Numbered from the stretch's first letter, positions 27,503-37,334 are shown. The stretch is 64,000 nucleotides of DNA from Enterobacteriaceae bacterium UBA5654 (GCA_002421005.1 DIJC01000003.1:73638-137637), one strand, 5' to 3'. Made by a program: numbers and translations. Notes: generated by a model not told the origin, from the letters alone.

Positions 27503-27814
27503 ATGGCTAAGGGGCAATCTTTACAAGACCCGTTCCTGAACGCATTACGTCGGGAACGCGTTCCGGTTTCTATTTATTTGGTGAATGGTATTAAGCTGCA
27601 AGGTCAAATCGAATCTTTCGATCAGTTCGTGATTCTGTTGAAGAACACGGTTAGCCAGATGGTGTATAAGCACGCTATCTCTACCGTTGTTCCGTCTCGT
27701 CCGGTTTCGCACCATAGCAACAATGCAACGGGTGGCACCGGCAGCAATTATCATCACGGTAGTAACGCGCAGGGTTCTTCTGCGTCCCAGCAAGACGGCG
27801 AAGATAACGAATAA
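27503..27814 (+). CDS. hfq: RNA chaperone Hfq
   Basis: Hexameric Sm-like RNA chaperone (103 aa) that pairs small RNAs with mRNAs. Sm1 and Sm2 motifs cover residues 8-68 (LQDPFLNALRRERVPVSIYL and the YKHAISTVVPSR proximal-face motif). The C-terminal tail is flexible, Gly/Asn/Ser-rich with His pairs, and ends in the acidic QDGEDNE tip. ATG preceded by AAAGAGAG. Lies between miaA and hflX as in E. coli. Confidence 0.99.
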   Translation: MAKGQSLQDPFLNALRRERVPVSIYLVNGIKLQGQIESFDQFVILLKNTVSQMVYKHAISTVVPSRPVSHHSNNATGGTGSNYHHGSNAQGSSASQQDGEDNE

Positions 27815-27819
27815 GTTAT

Positions 27820-27853
27820 TGGCTGTTTTTCCAGCTCGGGGAGCCGTTTTTTT
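27820..27853 (+). terminator. weak terminator between hfq and hflX
   Basis: GGCT at 27820-27824 can pair with AGCC, and GCTC with GAGC, just ahead of a run of seven T (27847-27853). It would allow partial read-through into hflX. Confidence 0.45.
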
Positions 27854-27888
27854 CAGGTTCCCCGCTGGTCATTAGTGAGGGTTTACGC

Positions 27889-29169
27889 TTGTTTGACCGT
27901 TATGACGCCGGTGAGCAGGCGGTGCTGGTACACATCTATTTTTCGCAAGACAAAGATATGGAAGATCTTCAGGAGTTTGAATCTCTTGTCTCTTCCGCCG
28001 GTGTCGACGCAATTCAGGTGATTACCGGTAGCCGTAAAGCACCGCACCCCAAGTATTATGTTGGTGAAGGTAAAGCAGTTGAAATTGCGGAAGCCGTAAA
28101 AGCAACGGGTTCATCCGTTGTGCTGTTTGATCACGCCCTGAGTCCGGCCCAGGAACGTAACCTGGAACGTCTTTGCGAATGCCGGGTTATCGACCGTACC
28201 GGTCTTATCTTAGATATTTTTGCCCAGCGTGCGCGCACCCATGAGGGTAAGTTGCAGGTTGAGCTGGCGCAGTTGCGCCATATGGCCACGCGCCTCGTGC
28301 GCGGCTGGACGCACCTTGAAAGACAAAAAGGCGGTATTGGTTTACGCGGTCCGGGTGAAACCCAGCTCGAAACCGACCGTCGTTTATTACGTAACCGGAT
28401 TATGCAAATCCTGTCGCGGCTTGAGAAAGTGGAAAAGCAGCGCGAACAGGGGCGTCAGTCGCGCATTAAAGCGGATATCCCTACCGTATCGTTAGTGGGA
28501 TACACCAACGCCGGGAAATCGACGCTCTTTAATCAGATCACCGAATCGCAGGTTTACGCGGCGGATCAGCTTTTCGCTACGCTCGACCCGACGCTGCGGC
28601 GCATTGACGTGGCCGACGTGGGCGAAACCGTGCTGGCGGACACCGTAGGGTTTATCCGTCATCTGCCGCATGACCTGGTTGCCGCTTTTAAGGCCACGCT
28701 GCTGGAAACGCGTCAGGCGACGCTGCTGCTGCATGTAATCGACGCCGCCGACGTGCGGGTGCAGGAAAACGTGGACGCCGTCAATACCGTGCTCGAAGAG
28801 ATTGACGCTCATGAAATCCCCACGCTGCTGATCATGAACAAAATCGATATGCTGGAAGATTTCGAGCCGCGTATCGACCGGGATGAAGAAAATAAACCGA
28901 TCCGCGTCTGGCTTTCCGCGCAGACCGGGGCAGGTGCAGAACTGCTTTTTCAGGCTTTGACCGAACGGCTTTCCGGTGAAGTAGCGCAGCACACGCTGCG
29001 GCTGCCCGTCCAGGAAGGGCGTCTGCGAAGCCGGTTTTATCAGCTTCAGGCAATAGAAAAAGAGTGGCAAGAGGAAGACGGTAGTATTGGTCTGCAAATT
29101 CGCCTGCCGATTGTTGACTGGCGTCGCCTCTGTAAACAAGAACCCGCTCTGGTTGATTATATTATTTAA
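27889..29169 (+). CDS. hflX: ribosome-splitting GTPase HflX
   Basis: GTPase (426 aa) that splits stalled or heat-damaged 70S ribosomes. N-terminal HflX domain with RKAPHPKYYVGEGKAVE and the GGIGLRGPGETQLETDRR linker; GTPase domain from about residue 197 with P-loop GYTNAGKSTLF, DTVGFI and NKIDML. The start is TTG at 27889 with a GAGGG ribosome site; no ATG gives the family N-terminus MFDRYDAGEQAV. Cotranscribed with hfq. Confidence 0.97.
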   Translation: MFDRYDAGEQAVLVHIYFSQDKDMEDLQEFESLVSSAGVDAIQVITGSRKAPHPKYYVGEGKAVEIAEAVKATGSSVVLFDHALSPAQERNLERLCECRVIDRTGLILDIFAQRARTHEGKLQVELAQLRHMATRLVRGWTHLERQKGGIGLRGPGETQLETDRRLLRNRIMQILSRLEKVEKQREQGRQSRIKADIPTVSLVGYTNAGKSTLFNQITESQVYAADQLFATLDPTLRRIDVADVGETVLADTVGFIRHLPHDLVAAFKATLLETRQATLLLHVIDAADVRVQENVDAVNTVLEEIDAHEIPTLLIMNKIDMLEDFEPRIDRDEENKPIRVWLSAQTGAGAELLFQALTERLSGEVAQHTLRLPVQEGRLRSRFYQLQAIEKEWQEEDGSIGLQIRLPIVDWRRLCKQEPALVDYII

Positions 29170-29261
29170 CCCGACTGAAGATATTTTTCCTCGATAAGAG
29201 GATGCCCGGAACATTGACATCGCACGGGCATATCACCGCATAACAAATATGGAGTACAGAA

Positions 29262-30518
29262 ATGGCGTGGAACCAGCCCGGTAATAACGGACAAGACCGC
29301 GACCCCTGGGGGAGTAATAAACCTGGCGGCAACCCCGGCGGAAATGGAAACAAAGGCGGTCGTGAGCAGGGACCGCCTGACCTTGACGATATCTTCCGCA
29401 AGCTGAGTAAAAAACTCGGCGGCTTCGGCGGAGGCAACAGAGGCAATGGGACAGGCGGTGCGCCACAAGGTCCGCGTGGCCAGTTGGGCGGTCGCGTTGT
29501 CGGCATTGCGGTTGCCGCAGTCGTTATTATCTGGGCGGCAAGCGGGTTCTACACCATTAAAGAAGCAGAGCGTGGCGTGGTCACGCGCTTCGGTCAGTTT
29601 AACCATCTGGTTGAGCCGGGCCTGAACTGGAAGCCGACGTTCATTGATGAAGTCACGCCGGTCAACGTTGAAGCCGTGCGCGAGCTGGCTGCGTCTGGCG
29701 TCATGCTGACGTCAGACGAAAACGTCGTGCGCGTTGAGATGAACGTGCAGTACCGCATCACCGATCCGCGTCGTTACCTGTTCAGCGTGACCAGCGCCGA
29801 TGACAGCCTGCGTCAGGCCACAGACAGCGCGCTGCGTGGGGTTATCGGCAAATACACGATGGACCGCATCCTGACTGAAGGCCGTACCGTTATTCGTAGC
29901 GATACCCAGCGTGAGCTGGAAGAAACCATCCGTCCGTACAACATGGGTATCACCCTGCTGGACGTCAACTTCCAGGCTGCTCGTCCGCCGGAAGCCGTTC
30001 AGGCGGCGTTTGATGATGCCATCTCCGCGCGTGAGAACGAGCAGCAGTCCATTCGTGAAGCGGAAGCGTACAGCAACGAAGTCCAGCCGCGTGCTAACGG
30101 TCAGGCGCAGCGTATTCTCGAAGAAGCCCGCGCTTATAAAACGCAAACCGTGTTAGAAGCGCAGGGTGAAGTGGCGCGCTTTGCTAAAATCCTGCCGGAA
30201 TATAAAGCCGCCCCGGAAATTACCCGCGAGCGTCTGTATATCGAAACGATGGAAAAAGTCCTGAGCCACACCCGCAAAGTGCTGGTGAACGACAAAGGCG
30301 GCAACCTGATGGTTCTCCCACTGGATCAAATGCTTAAAGGTGGTAATGCCTCGTCAGCAAAGAGTGAAAACAGCGGCGCAAACAACCTTCTGCGCCTGCC
30401 GCCTGCGTCCTCTGGCAACAGCAGTGCGAATAAATCATCGTCAGACAGTCAGGGCGATATCATGGACCAACGCCGCGCCAACGCGCAGCGTAACGACTAC
30501 CAGCGTCAGGGGGAATAA
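29262..30518 (+). CDS. hflK: HflK, FtsH protease modulator subunit
   Basis: SPFH/prohibitin-family membrane protein (418 aa) that forms a large vault with HflC around FtsH in the inner membrane and limits its access to membrane substrates. Gly/Asn-rich cytoplasmic N-terminus (about 1-78), one transmembrane helix (VVGIAVAAVVIIWAASGFYT), then the SPFH domain and a long helical region, and a Ser/Asn-rich C-terminal tail. Two bases separate it from hflC. Confidence 0.98.
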   Translation: MAWNQPGNNGQDRDPWGSNKPGGNPGGNGNKGGREQGPPDLDDIFRKLSKKLGGFGGGNRGNGTGGAPQGPRGQLGGRVVGIAVAAVVIIWAASGFYTIKEAERGVVTRFGQFNHLVEPGLNWKPTFIDEVTPVNVEAVRELAASGVMLTSDENVVRVEMNVQYRITDPRRYLFSVTSADDSLRQATDSALRGVIGKYTMDRILTEGRTVIRSDTQRELEETIRPYNMGITLLDVNFQAARPPEAVQAAFDDAISARENEQQSIREAEAYSNEVQPRANGQAQRILEEARAYKTQTVLEAQGEVARFAKILPEYKAAPEITRERLYIETMEKVLSHTRKVLVNDKGGNLMVLPLDQMLKGGNASSAKSENSGANNLLRLPPASSGNSSANKSSSDSQGDIMDQRRANAQRNDYQRQGE

Positions 30519-30520
30519 CG

Positions 30521-31525
30521 ATGCGTAAGTCTGTTATTGCGATTATCATCATCGTGCTGGTAGTGCTTTATACCTCATTATTTGTGGTGAAAGAGGGCGA
30601 GCGTGGGATCACGCTGCGCTTCGGTAAAGTACTGCGAGACGACGACAACAAGCCGCTGGTCTTTGAACCAGGTCTGCACTTCAAGATCCCGTTTATCGAA
30701 TCGGTTAAAACGCTTGATGCCCGTATCCAGACGATGGATAACCAGGCTGACCGCTTTGTGACTAAAGAGAAGAAAGACCTGATCGTAGACTCCTACATCA
30801 AATGGCGTATCAGCGACTTCAGCCGTTACTATCTGGCTACCGGCGGCGGTGACGTATCGCAGGCCGAAGTGCTGCTGAAACGTAAATTCTCTGACCGTCT
30901 GCGTTCTGAAATCGGTCGTCTGGATGTAAAAGACATCGTGACCGACTCGCGTGGTCGTCTGACCATTGAAGTGCGTGAAGCGCTGAACTCCGGTTCTGCG
31001 GGCACGGAAGACGAAGTTGCGACGCCGGGCGCGGATAACGAAATCGCCAAAGCCGCCGAGCGCGTATCGGCTGAAACCAACGGCAAGGTGCCGGTGGTGA
31101 ATCCGAACAGTATGGCGGCGCTGGGTATCGAAGTGGTGGATGTGCGTATCAAGCAGATCAACCTGCCGACCGAAGTTTCCGAGGCGATCTACAACCGCAT
31201 GCGTGCCGAGCGTGAAGCGGTTGCTCGTCGTCACCGTTCACAGGGTGAAGAAGAGAAAGAGAAGATCCAGGCTGCCGCAGATTACGAAGTTACCAAAACG
31301 CTGGCAGAAGCCGAGCGTCAGGGCCGTATCATGCGCGGTGAGGGTGATGCCGAAGCGGCCAAACTGTTTGCCGACGCATTCAGCCAGGACCCGGACTTCT
31401 ACGCCTTTATTCGTAGCCTGCGCGCGTACGAAAACAGCTTCCAGGGCAACCAGGACGTCATGGTGCTTAGCCCGGAAAATGATTTCTTCCGCTATATGAA
31501 AACGCCGACTTCCGTAACGCGTTAA
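30521..31525 (+). CDS. hflC: HflC, FtsH protease modulator subunit
   Basis: Partner of HflK (334 aa). An N-terminal transmembrane anchor (SVIAIIIIVLVVLYTSLFVV) is followed by the periplasmic SPFH domain and a coiled-coil with the RSQGEEEKEKIQAAADYEV segment. The start is two bases after the hflK stop. A strong terminator follows. Confidence 0.98.
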   Translation: MRKSVIAIIIIVLVVLYTSLFVVKEGERGITLRFGKVLRDDDNKPLVFEPGLHFKIPFIESVKTLDARIQTMDNQADRFVTKEKKDLIVDSYIKWRISDFSRYYLATGGGDVSQAEVLLKRKFSDRLRSEIGRLDVKDIVTDSRGRLTIEVREALNSGSAGTEDEVATPGADNEIAKAAERVSAETNGKVPVVNPNSMAALGIEVVDVRIKQINLPTEVSEAIYNRMRAEREAVARRHRSQGEEEKEKIQAAADYEVTKTLAEAERQGRIMRGEGDAEAAKLFADAFSQDPDFYAFIRSLRAYENSFQGNQDVMVLSPENDFFRYMKTPTSVTR

Positions 31526-31539
31526 TCCTGAAGCCTTAA

Positions 31540-31574
31540 ACCCTCCAGAGTGCGATGCTCTGGAGGGTTTTTTA
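31540..31574 (+). terminator. terminator after hflC
   Basis: ACCCTCCAGAG-TGCGATG-CTCTGGAGGGT followed by TTTTTTATC. It ends the hfq-hflXKC transcript. The 240 bases from here to yjeT contain no gene that I can support. Confidence 0.95.
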
Positions 31575-31817
31575 TCATTTTAGCCCTGAACAACTCACTC
31601 CGCGGATCAACGAGAAAAAGCGCCGGGTTTTCCGCTTTGCCTGCCACTTCTCTGCTGGCGCACCCTGTTCATGGTAAATACTTTTTAATGCGGCCGTGCA
31701 TCAGGTATTCTGCCGGTGCTTTAGTACGCTTAGCGCAGCAAAATAACAAAACGCTATTTTTAGCGCGCTGCCTGTCCCTGATGATTTAACGTTTGTCTGG
31801 CAAAGGATGGATCTGCT

Positions 31818-32015
31818 TTGAACTCAACAATCCTGCTGGCCCTCGCGCTGGTTTTAGTGCTGGAAGGCTTAGGCCCGATGCTTTATCCGCGTGCCTGGCG
31901 CAAAATGATCGCCGCGCTCGCGATACTGCCGGATAATATTTTACGTCGTTTTGGCGGCGGACTTGTGGTCGCCGGGTTTGTGATCTACTACATGTTGACG
32001 AAAACGATTGGCTGA
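31818..32015 (+). CDS. yjeT: YjeT, DUF2065 small membrane protein
   Basis: A 65-aa inner-membrane protein with two hydrophobic helices (residues 3-24 and about 45-60). The motif EGLGPMLYPRAWRKMI and the end RRFGGGLVVAGFVIYYMLTKTIG match E. coli YjeT. It starts with TTG at 31818; AAGGATGG lies upstream. No function is established. Always found beside hflC and purA in relatives. Confidence 0.93.
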   Translation: MNSTILLALALVLVLEGLGPMLYPRAWRKMIAALAILPDNILRRFGGGLVVAGFVIYYMLTKTIG

Positions 32016-32058
32016 TCAAATAGTGGTCGGATTTGCCGTTTTTCGGGTGCAAAAAGTG

Positions 32059-32087
32059 CTGATTAACACAAAAAGCGGTGGTAGAAT
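32059..32087 (+). promoter_or_regulatory. candidate purA promoter
   Basis: A -10 like TAGAAT (32082-32087) lies 17 bases after a weak -35 (CTGATT, 32059-32064), 28 bases before the purA start. I see no clear PurR box in this stretch. Confidence 0.4.
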
Positions 32088-32115
32088 CCATTTTTAAGCA
32101 ATCGGTGATTTTAAA

Positions 32116-33414
32116 ATGGGTAACAACGTCGTCGTACTGGGCACCCAATGGGGTGACGAAGGTAAAGGAAAGATCGTAGATCTTCTGACTGAACGGGCTA
32201 AATATGTGGTGCGCTATCAGGGCGGTCACAATGCAGGTCATACTCTCGTAATCAACGGTGAAAAAACCGTTCTCCATCTTATTCCATCAGGCATTCTTCG
32301 CGATAACGTCACCAGCATTATTGGTAACGGCGTAGTGCTGTCGCCTGCCGCGCTGATGAAAGAAATGAAAGAACTGGAAGACCGTGGTATCCCGGTTCGT
32401 GAGCGTCTGTTGCTCTCTGAAGCCTGCCCGCTGATCCTTGACTATCACGTCGCGCTGGACGTAGCGCGCGAAAAAGCGCGTGGCGCGAAAGCCATCGGCA
32501 CCACCGGTCGTGGTATCGGTCCGGCTTACGAAGATAAAGTCGCCCGTCGCGGTCTGCGCGTTGGCGATCTGTTCGACAAAGCCACCTTTGCTGACAAGCT
32601 GAAAGAAGTGATGGAATATCACAACTTCCAGCTGGTGAACTTCTACAAAGTCGACGCCGTTGACTACCAGAAAGTGCTGGATGACGTTATGGCGATTGCC
32701 GATATCCTCACCGCGATGGTAGTGGACGTCTCTGACCTGCTCGACCAGGCGCGTCAGCGCGGCGACTTCGTGATGTTCGAAGGCGCGCAGGGTACGCTGC
32801 TGGATATCGACCACGGCACCTATCCGTACGTCACGTCCTCCAACACCACTGCGGGTGGCGTGGCGACCGGTTCCGGCCTGGGTCCGCGTTATGTGGATTA
32901 CGTGCTCGGCATCATCAAAGCCTACTCCACGCGCGTGGGCGCGGGTCCGTTCCCGACCGAGCTGTTTGATGACATCGGTGAGTTCCTGTGCAAACAGGGT
33001 AACGAATACGGCGCTACCACCGGTCGCCGCCGTCGTACCGGCTGGCTGGATGCGGTTGCCGTGCGCCGTGCGGTGCAGATCAACTCCCTGTCCGGCTTCT
33101 GCCTGACCAAACTGGACGTGCTGGACGGCCTGAAAGAAGTGAAAATCTGCGTCGGTTACCGTATGCCGGATGGCCGCGAAGTCACCACTACGCCGCTGGC
33201 AGCCGATAACTGGGAAGGCATTGAGCCAATCTACGAAACGCTGCCGGGCTGGTCTGAATCCACCTTCGGCGTGAAAACGCGTGATGGCCTGCCGCAGACG
33301 GCGCTGGACTACATCAAGCGTATCGAAGAGCTGACTGGCGTTCCGATTGACATCATCTCTACCGGTCCCGATCGTACCGAGACCATGATTCTGCGCGATC
33401 CGTTCGACGCATAA
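32116..33414 (+). CDS. purA: adenylosuccinate synthetase
   Basis: GTP-dependent enzyme (432 aa) that joins aspartate to IMP, the first committed step to AMP. N-terminal GTP-binding loop GTQWGDEGKGKIVD with the catalytic Asp, catalytic His in GHNAGHTL, and the Arg-rich TGRRRRTGWLD loop near residue 300. Standard family length, ATG start. Confidence 0.99.
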   Translation: MGNNVVVLGTQWGDEGKGKIVDLLTERAKYVVRYQGGHNAGHTLVINGEKTVLHLIPSGILRDNVTSIIGNGVVLSPAALMKEMKELEDRGIPVRERLLLSEACPLILDYHVALDVAREKARGAKAIGTTGRGIGPAYEDKVARRGLRVGDLFDKATFADKLKEVMEYHNFQLVNFYKVDAVDYQKVLDDVMAIADILTAMVVDVSDLLDQARQRGDFVMFEGAQGTLLDIDHGTYPYVTSSNTTAGGVATGSGLGPRYVDYVLGIIKAYSTRVGAGPFPTELFDDIGEFLCKQGNEYGATTGRRRRTGWLDAVAVRRAVQINSLSGFCLTKLDVLDGLKEVKICVGYRMPDGREVTTTPLAADNWEGIEPIYETLPGWSESTFGVKTRDGLPQTALDYIKRIEELTGVPIDIISTGPDRTETMILRDPFDA

Positions 33415-33515
33415 TCTTTTGCACTACTGGCCTGCGCCGATACGCGCGGGCCAGATATCCCGTCCGACACTCCCGCTTTTTGCCTCGCGATCCAAATTAA
33501 TTAGCGACCTGAAGG

Positions 33516-33543
33516 TTGGCTGGTTTATCATCACTACTATAAA
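33516..33543 (+). promoter_or_regulatory. candidate nsrR-rnr promoter
   Basis: -35 TTGGCT (33516-33521) and -10 TATAAA (33538-33543) with 16-base spacing, about 30 bases before the nsrR GTG start. Confidence 0.5.
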
Positions 33544-33573
33544 TATCCGTGTTTCCCCTGGTTTGAGGTTGAT

Positions 33574-33999
33574 GTGCAGTTAACGAGTTTTACCGATTAC
33601 GGTCTGCGTGCGCTAATCTATATGGCATCGCTACCGGATGGGCGGATGACCAGCATCTCGGAAGTGACCGCCGTATACGGTGTGTCCCGTAATCATATGG
33701 TCAAAATAATCAATCAGCTTAGTCGTGCTGGCTATGTGGCCGCCGTACGGGGAAAAAACGGGGGGATCCGGCTCGGCAAACCCGCAGAAACTATTCGCAT
33801 TGGTGATGTTGTACGAGAGCTGGAGCCGCTTACCCTGGTGAACTGCAACAGCGCATTTTGCCATATTACGCCAGCGTGCCGCCTGAAACAGGCGCTTTCA
33901 CAAGCCGTGCAGAGCTTCCTTAAGGAGCTGGATAACCTCACGCTGGCCGATTTGGTTGAAGAAAATCAACCGCTTTATAAATTATTACTGGTGGAGTGA
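33574..33999 (+). CDS. nsrR: nitric oxide-sensitive repressor NsrR
   Basis: Rrf2-family repressor (141 aa) with an iron-sulfur cluster that senses NO and controls hmp, ytfE and related genes. Winged helix-turn-helix at the N-terminus (MQLTSFTDYGLRALIYMA, then VSRNHMVKIINQLSRAGYV) and the cluster ligands NCNSAFCHITPAC (Cys91, Cys96, Cys102 of the family). It starts with GTG at 33574. Upstream of rnr by 38 bases and probably cotranscribed. Confidence 0.97.
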   Translation: MQLTSFTDYGLRALIYMASLPDGRMTSISEVTAVYGVSRNHMVKIINQLSRAGYVAAVRGKNGGIRLGKPAETIRIGDVVRELEPLTLVNCNSAFCHITPACRLKQALSQAVQSFLKELDNLTLADLVEENQPLYKLLLVE

Positions 34000-34037
34000 C
34001 GATTAACGCCATCAGCGCTGACAACGGAGGAACCGCT

Positions 34038-36491
34038 ATGTCACAAGATCCTTTCCTGAACCGCGAAGCAGAAAAATACGCGAACCCCATCCCAAGCCGG
34101 GAATTTATCCTCGAACATTTAACCAAACGTGAAAAACCGGCCAACCGCGAAGAGCTGGCGGTTGAACTTAATATTGAAGGTGAAGAGCAGACTGAAGCCC
34201 TGCGCCGCCGCCTGCGTGCGATGGAGCGCGACGGTCAGTTAGTTTTCACCCGCCGCCAGTGCTACGCGCTGCCGGAGCGCCTCGACCTGCTTAAAGGCGT
34301 GGTGATCGGTCACCGCGACGGCTTCGGCTTCCTGCGCGTTGAAGGCCGCAAGGACGATCTCTATCTCTCCAGCGAACAAATGAAAACCTGCATTCATGGC
34401 GATCAGGTACTGGCCCAGCCCTTGGGCGCGGACCGTAAAGGCCGTCGCGAAGCGCGTATCGTGCGCGTGCTGGTGCCGAAAACCGGTCAGATTGTCGGGC
34501 GCTACTTTACCGACGCGGGCGTGGGCTTTGTGGTGCCGGACGACAGCCGTCTGAGCTTCGACATCCTCATTCCGCCGGAAGATATCATGGGCGCGCGGAT
34601 GGGCTTTGTCGTGGTGGTTGAACTCACCCAGCGCCCGACCCGCCGCACCAAGGCCGTAGGTAAAATCGTCGAAGTGCTCGGCGAAAACATGGGCACCGGC
34701 ATGGCGGTCGATATGGCCCTGCGTACCCATGAAATTCCCTACGTCTGGCCGCAGGCGGTTGAAGATCAGATTGCCAGCCTGAAAGAACAGGTGCCGGAAG
34801 AGGCCAAAGTGGGCCGTGTGGATCTGCGCAACCTGCCGCTGGTTACTATCGACGGCGAAGACGCCCGCGACTTTGACGATGCGGTCTACTGCGAGAAAAA
34901 ACGCGGTGGCGGCTGGCGTTTATGGGTGGCGATTGCCGACGTCAGCTATTACGTGCGTCCACCCACACCGCTGGATCAGGAAGCCCGTAACCGTGGCACC
35001 TCGGTCTATTTCCCGTCGCAGGTCGTACCGATGCTGCCGGAAGTGCTCTCTAACGGCCTGTGCTCGCTCAACCCGCAGGTTGACCGCCTGTGTATGGTCT
35101 GTGAGATGACCCTCTCCGCCAAAGGCCGCCTGACCGGTTTTAAATTCTACGAAGCGGTGATGAGTTCACACGCGCGTCTGACCTATACCAAAGTCTGGCA
35201 TATGCTTCAGGGCGACCAGGAACTGCGCACGCAGTATGCGCCGCTGGTTAAACACATCGAAGAGCTGCATAACCTTTATAAAGTGCTGGAGCAGGCGCGC
35301 ACTGAGCGCGGCGGTATCTCTTTTGAGAGCGAAGAGGCGAAGTTTATTTTCAACGCCGAGCGCCGCATTGAGCGCATCGAGCAGACCCAGCGCAACGACG
35401 CGCATAAGCTTATTGAAGAATGCATGATTCTGGCGAATATCTCGGCGGCACGCTTTGTCGAGAAAGCCCAGGAGCCTGCGCTGTTCCGTATTCACGACAA
35501 ACCGACTAACGAAGCGATTACGTCGTTCCGCTCGGTACTGGCAGAGCTGGGGCTGGAACTGCCGGGCGGTAATAAGCCGGAGCCGCGCGACTACGCTGAA
35601 CTGCTGGAGTCCATCGCCGATCGTCCTGACGCCGAGATGCTGCAAACCATGCTGCTGCGCTCGATGAAGCAGGCAATCTACGACCCGGAGAACCGTGGAC
35701 ACTTTGGCCTCGCGCTACAGTCCTACGCTCACTTTACCTCGCCGATCCGCCGCTACCCGGATCTCTCCCTGCACCGCGCCATTAAATATCTGCTGGCAAA
35801 AGAGCAGGGCCACAAAGGTAACAGCACTGACACCGGCGGCTATCACTACTCCATGGAAGAGATGCTGCAACTGGGCCAGCACTGTTCGATGGCTGAACGC
35901 CGCGCTGACGAAGCCACCCGCGATGTCGCTGACTGGCTGAAGTGCGACTTTATGCAGGATCAGGTCGGCAATATCTTTAAAGGCGTGATCGCCAGCGTCA
36001 CGGGTTTTGGCTTTTTTGTCCGTCTTAGCGATCTGTTCATTGATGGCCTGGTTCACGTCTCCTCGCTGGACAACGACTACTATCGCTTCGACCAGGTCGG
36101 TCAGCGGCTGATCGGTGAATCCGGCGGCCAGACCTATCGCCTCGGCGACCGCGTTGAAGTGCGCGTGGAAGCGGTCAACATGGACGAACGTAAAATCGAC
36201 TTCTCGCTGATTTCCAGCGAACGCGCACCGCGCAACGTCGGTAAAACCGAGCGTGAAAAAGCCCGCAGAGGCGGGCAGAACACCAACAGCAAGCGCCGTC
36301 AGGTCGGTAAAAAAGTGAATTTCGAGCCAGACAGCGCATTCCGTGGCGGCAAAGGTAAAACCAAACCGAAAGCGGAAAAGGCGGGCGAAAATAAAGGCGC
36401 GAAAAAGGCGAAAAAACCGTCAGAGAAAACGCAGAAAATCGCTGCTGCCACCAAAGCCAAACGCTCAGCGAAAAAGAAAATCGCTGAATAA
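34038..36491 (+). CDS. rnr: ribonuclease R
   Basis: Processive 3'-5' exoribonuclease of the RNB family (817 aa) that degrades structured RNA and supports tmRNA-mediated quality control. Two cold-shock domains near the N-terminus, the RNB catalytic core with TIDGEDARDFDDAVYC (metal-binding aspartates) and HFTSPIRRYPDL, an S1 domain (FKGVIASVTGFGFFVRL), and a Lys-rich tail. The start at 34038 (MSQDPFLNREAEKYANP) follows GGAGG; the 14-residue longer frame is rejected. The accessory region begins after this gene. Confidence 0.98.
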   Translation: MSQDPFLNREAEKYANPIPSREFILEHLTKREKPANREELAVELNIEGEEQTEALRRRLRAMERDGQLVFTRRQCYALPERLDLLKGVVIGHRDGFGFLRVEGRKDDLYLSSEQMKTCIHGDQVLAQPLGADRKGRREARIVRVLVPKTGQIVGRYFTDAGVGFVVPDDSRLSFDILIPPEDIMGARMGFVVVVELTQRPTRRTKAVGKIVEVLGENMGTGMAVDMALRTHEIPYVWPQAVEDQIASLKEQVPEEAKVGRVDLRNLPLVTIDGEDARDFDDAVYCEKKRGGGWRLWVAIADVSYYVRPPTPLDQEARNRGTSVYFPSQVVPMLPEVLSNGLCSLNPQVDRLCMVCEMTLSAKGRLTGFKFYEAVMSSHARLTYTKVWHMLQGDQELRTQYAPLVKHIEELHNLYKVLEQARTERGGISFESEEAKFIFNAERRIERIEQTQRNDAHKLIEECMILANISAARFVEKAQEPALFRIHDKPTNEAITSFRSVLAELGLELPGGNKPEPRDYAELLESIADRPDAEMLQTMLLRSMKQAIYDPENRGHFGLALQSYAHFTSPIRRYPDLSLHRAIKYLLAKEQGHKGNSTDTGGYHYSMEEMLQLGQHCSMAERRADEATRDVADWLKCDFMQDQVGNIFKGVIASVTGFGFFVRLSDLFIDGLVHVSSLDNDYYRFDQVGQRLIGESGGQTYRLGDRVEVRVEAVNMDERKIDFSLISSERAPRNVGKTEREKARRGGQNTNSKRRQVGKKVNFEPDSAFRGGKGKTKPKAEKAGENKGAKKAKKPSEKTQKIAAATKAKRSAKKKIAE

Positions 36492-36532
36492 TCATTAGGT
36501 CAGCGATTTGTTTATACAAAAGGAGAAAGGAA

Positions 36533-37114
36533 ATGTCTGTAAGGGAAAGGATGAATACGGGCAGGCTCTACACCGATCACTGTGAAGGGCTGCCGGAGGA
36601 ACGTCGTACCGGCAAAGAGCTGGCTTATGATTACAATATGACGCGCCCGTCAGAAGAGGCCAGACGGCGCGACATTTTGCCGCGACTGTTTGGCAGCCTG
36701 GGAAAAGACTGCTGGATTGAACCACCCGTTCGTGTGGCCTATGGCAGCCATACCCACATTGGTAATCATTTTTACGCCAACTTTAACTTCACACTTGTTG
36801 ACGATGCCACGGTAACCATCGGCGATAACGTGATGGTCGCCCCAAACGTCACCATCTCGACGGCGGGGCATCCCATTGACCCGGCAATCCGCATTACGGG
36901 TCAGCAGTTCTCGCTGCCGGTAATTATCGAGGATAACGTCTGGCTCGGCACTGGCGTTATCATCAACCCCGGCGTGACGATTGGGCGCAACAGCGTGATC
37001 GGTGCGGGCAGCGTGGTCACAAAATCGATCCCAGCGGATGTTGTCGCGGTCGGCGTGCCGTGCCGGGTACTGAGGGCGATTAACGAAGAAGACAGGGCGG
37101 CTTTCGCGCAGTAG
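36533..37114 (+). CDS. LacA-like galactoside/maltose O-acetyltransferase family protein
   Basis: Acetyl-CoA-dependent sugar O-acetyltransferase of 193 aa with left-handed beta-helix hexapeptide repeats (about residues 70-185, e.g. VTIGDNVMVAPNVTI and VIINPGVTIGRNSVIGAGS). The N-terminus (MNTGRLYTDHCEGLPEERRTGKEL) is closer to LacA than to Maa. The catalytic His is in STAGHPID. Start follows AGGAGAAAGG. It is the first accessory gene after rnr, with its own terminator. The natural acceptor sugar cannot be read from sequence, and no lacZY neighbours exist. Confidence 0.85.
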   Translation: MSVRERMNTGRLYTDHCEGLPEERRTGKELAYDYNMTRPSEEARRRDILPRLFGSLGKDCWIEPPVRVAYGSHTHIGNHFYANFNFTLVDDATVTIGDNVMVAPNVTISTAGHPIDPAIRITGQQFSLPVIIEDNVWLGTGVIINPGVTIGRNSVIGAGSVVTKSIPADVVAVGVPCRVLRAINEEDRAAFAQ

Positions 37115-37121
37115 CGAGTGA

Positions 37122-37162
37122 CCCCTGCGGAGTGAGTAAAGTCGCCGCAGGGGATAATTTTT
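37122..37162 (+). terminator. terminator after the acetyltransferase gene
   Basis: CCCCTGCGG (37122-37130) pairs with CCGCAGGGG (37145-37153) and is followed by ATAATTTTT. Confidence 0.8.
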
Positions 37163-37334
37163 GTGGCGGGGCCGGTTTCCTGCGGGCTTTTACAGCTGAT
37201 ATCTGCTCCCCCATATTATTCACCAACGCCTTCGGCACATCTGATATCACCGAGCATCATCGCGACGTGATGATAAAAAATGATATTATCGCGGCCAGAC
37301 GAGACAGACCGCCACATCATCCCGGAGACGACTG

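Noticed and set aside
31550..31789. 79-codon frame between hflC and yjeT
   Set aside because: It begins inside the hflC terminator hairpin, lacks a ribosome site and resembles nothing that I know.
32030..32115. PurR operator in front of purA
   Set aside because: I looked for the ACGCAAACGTTTGCGT-type palindrome and found no convincing match.
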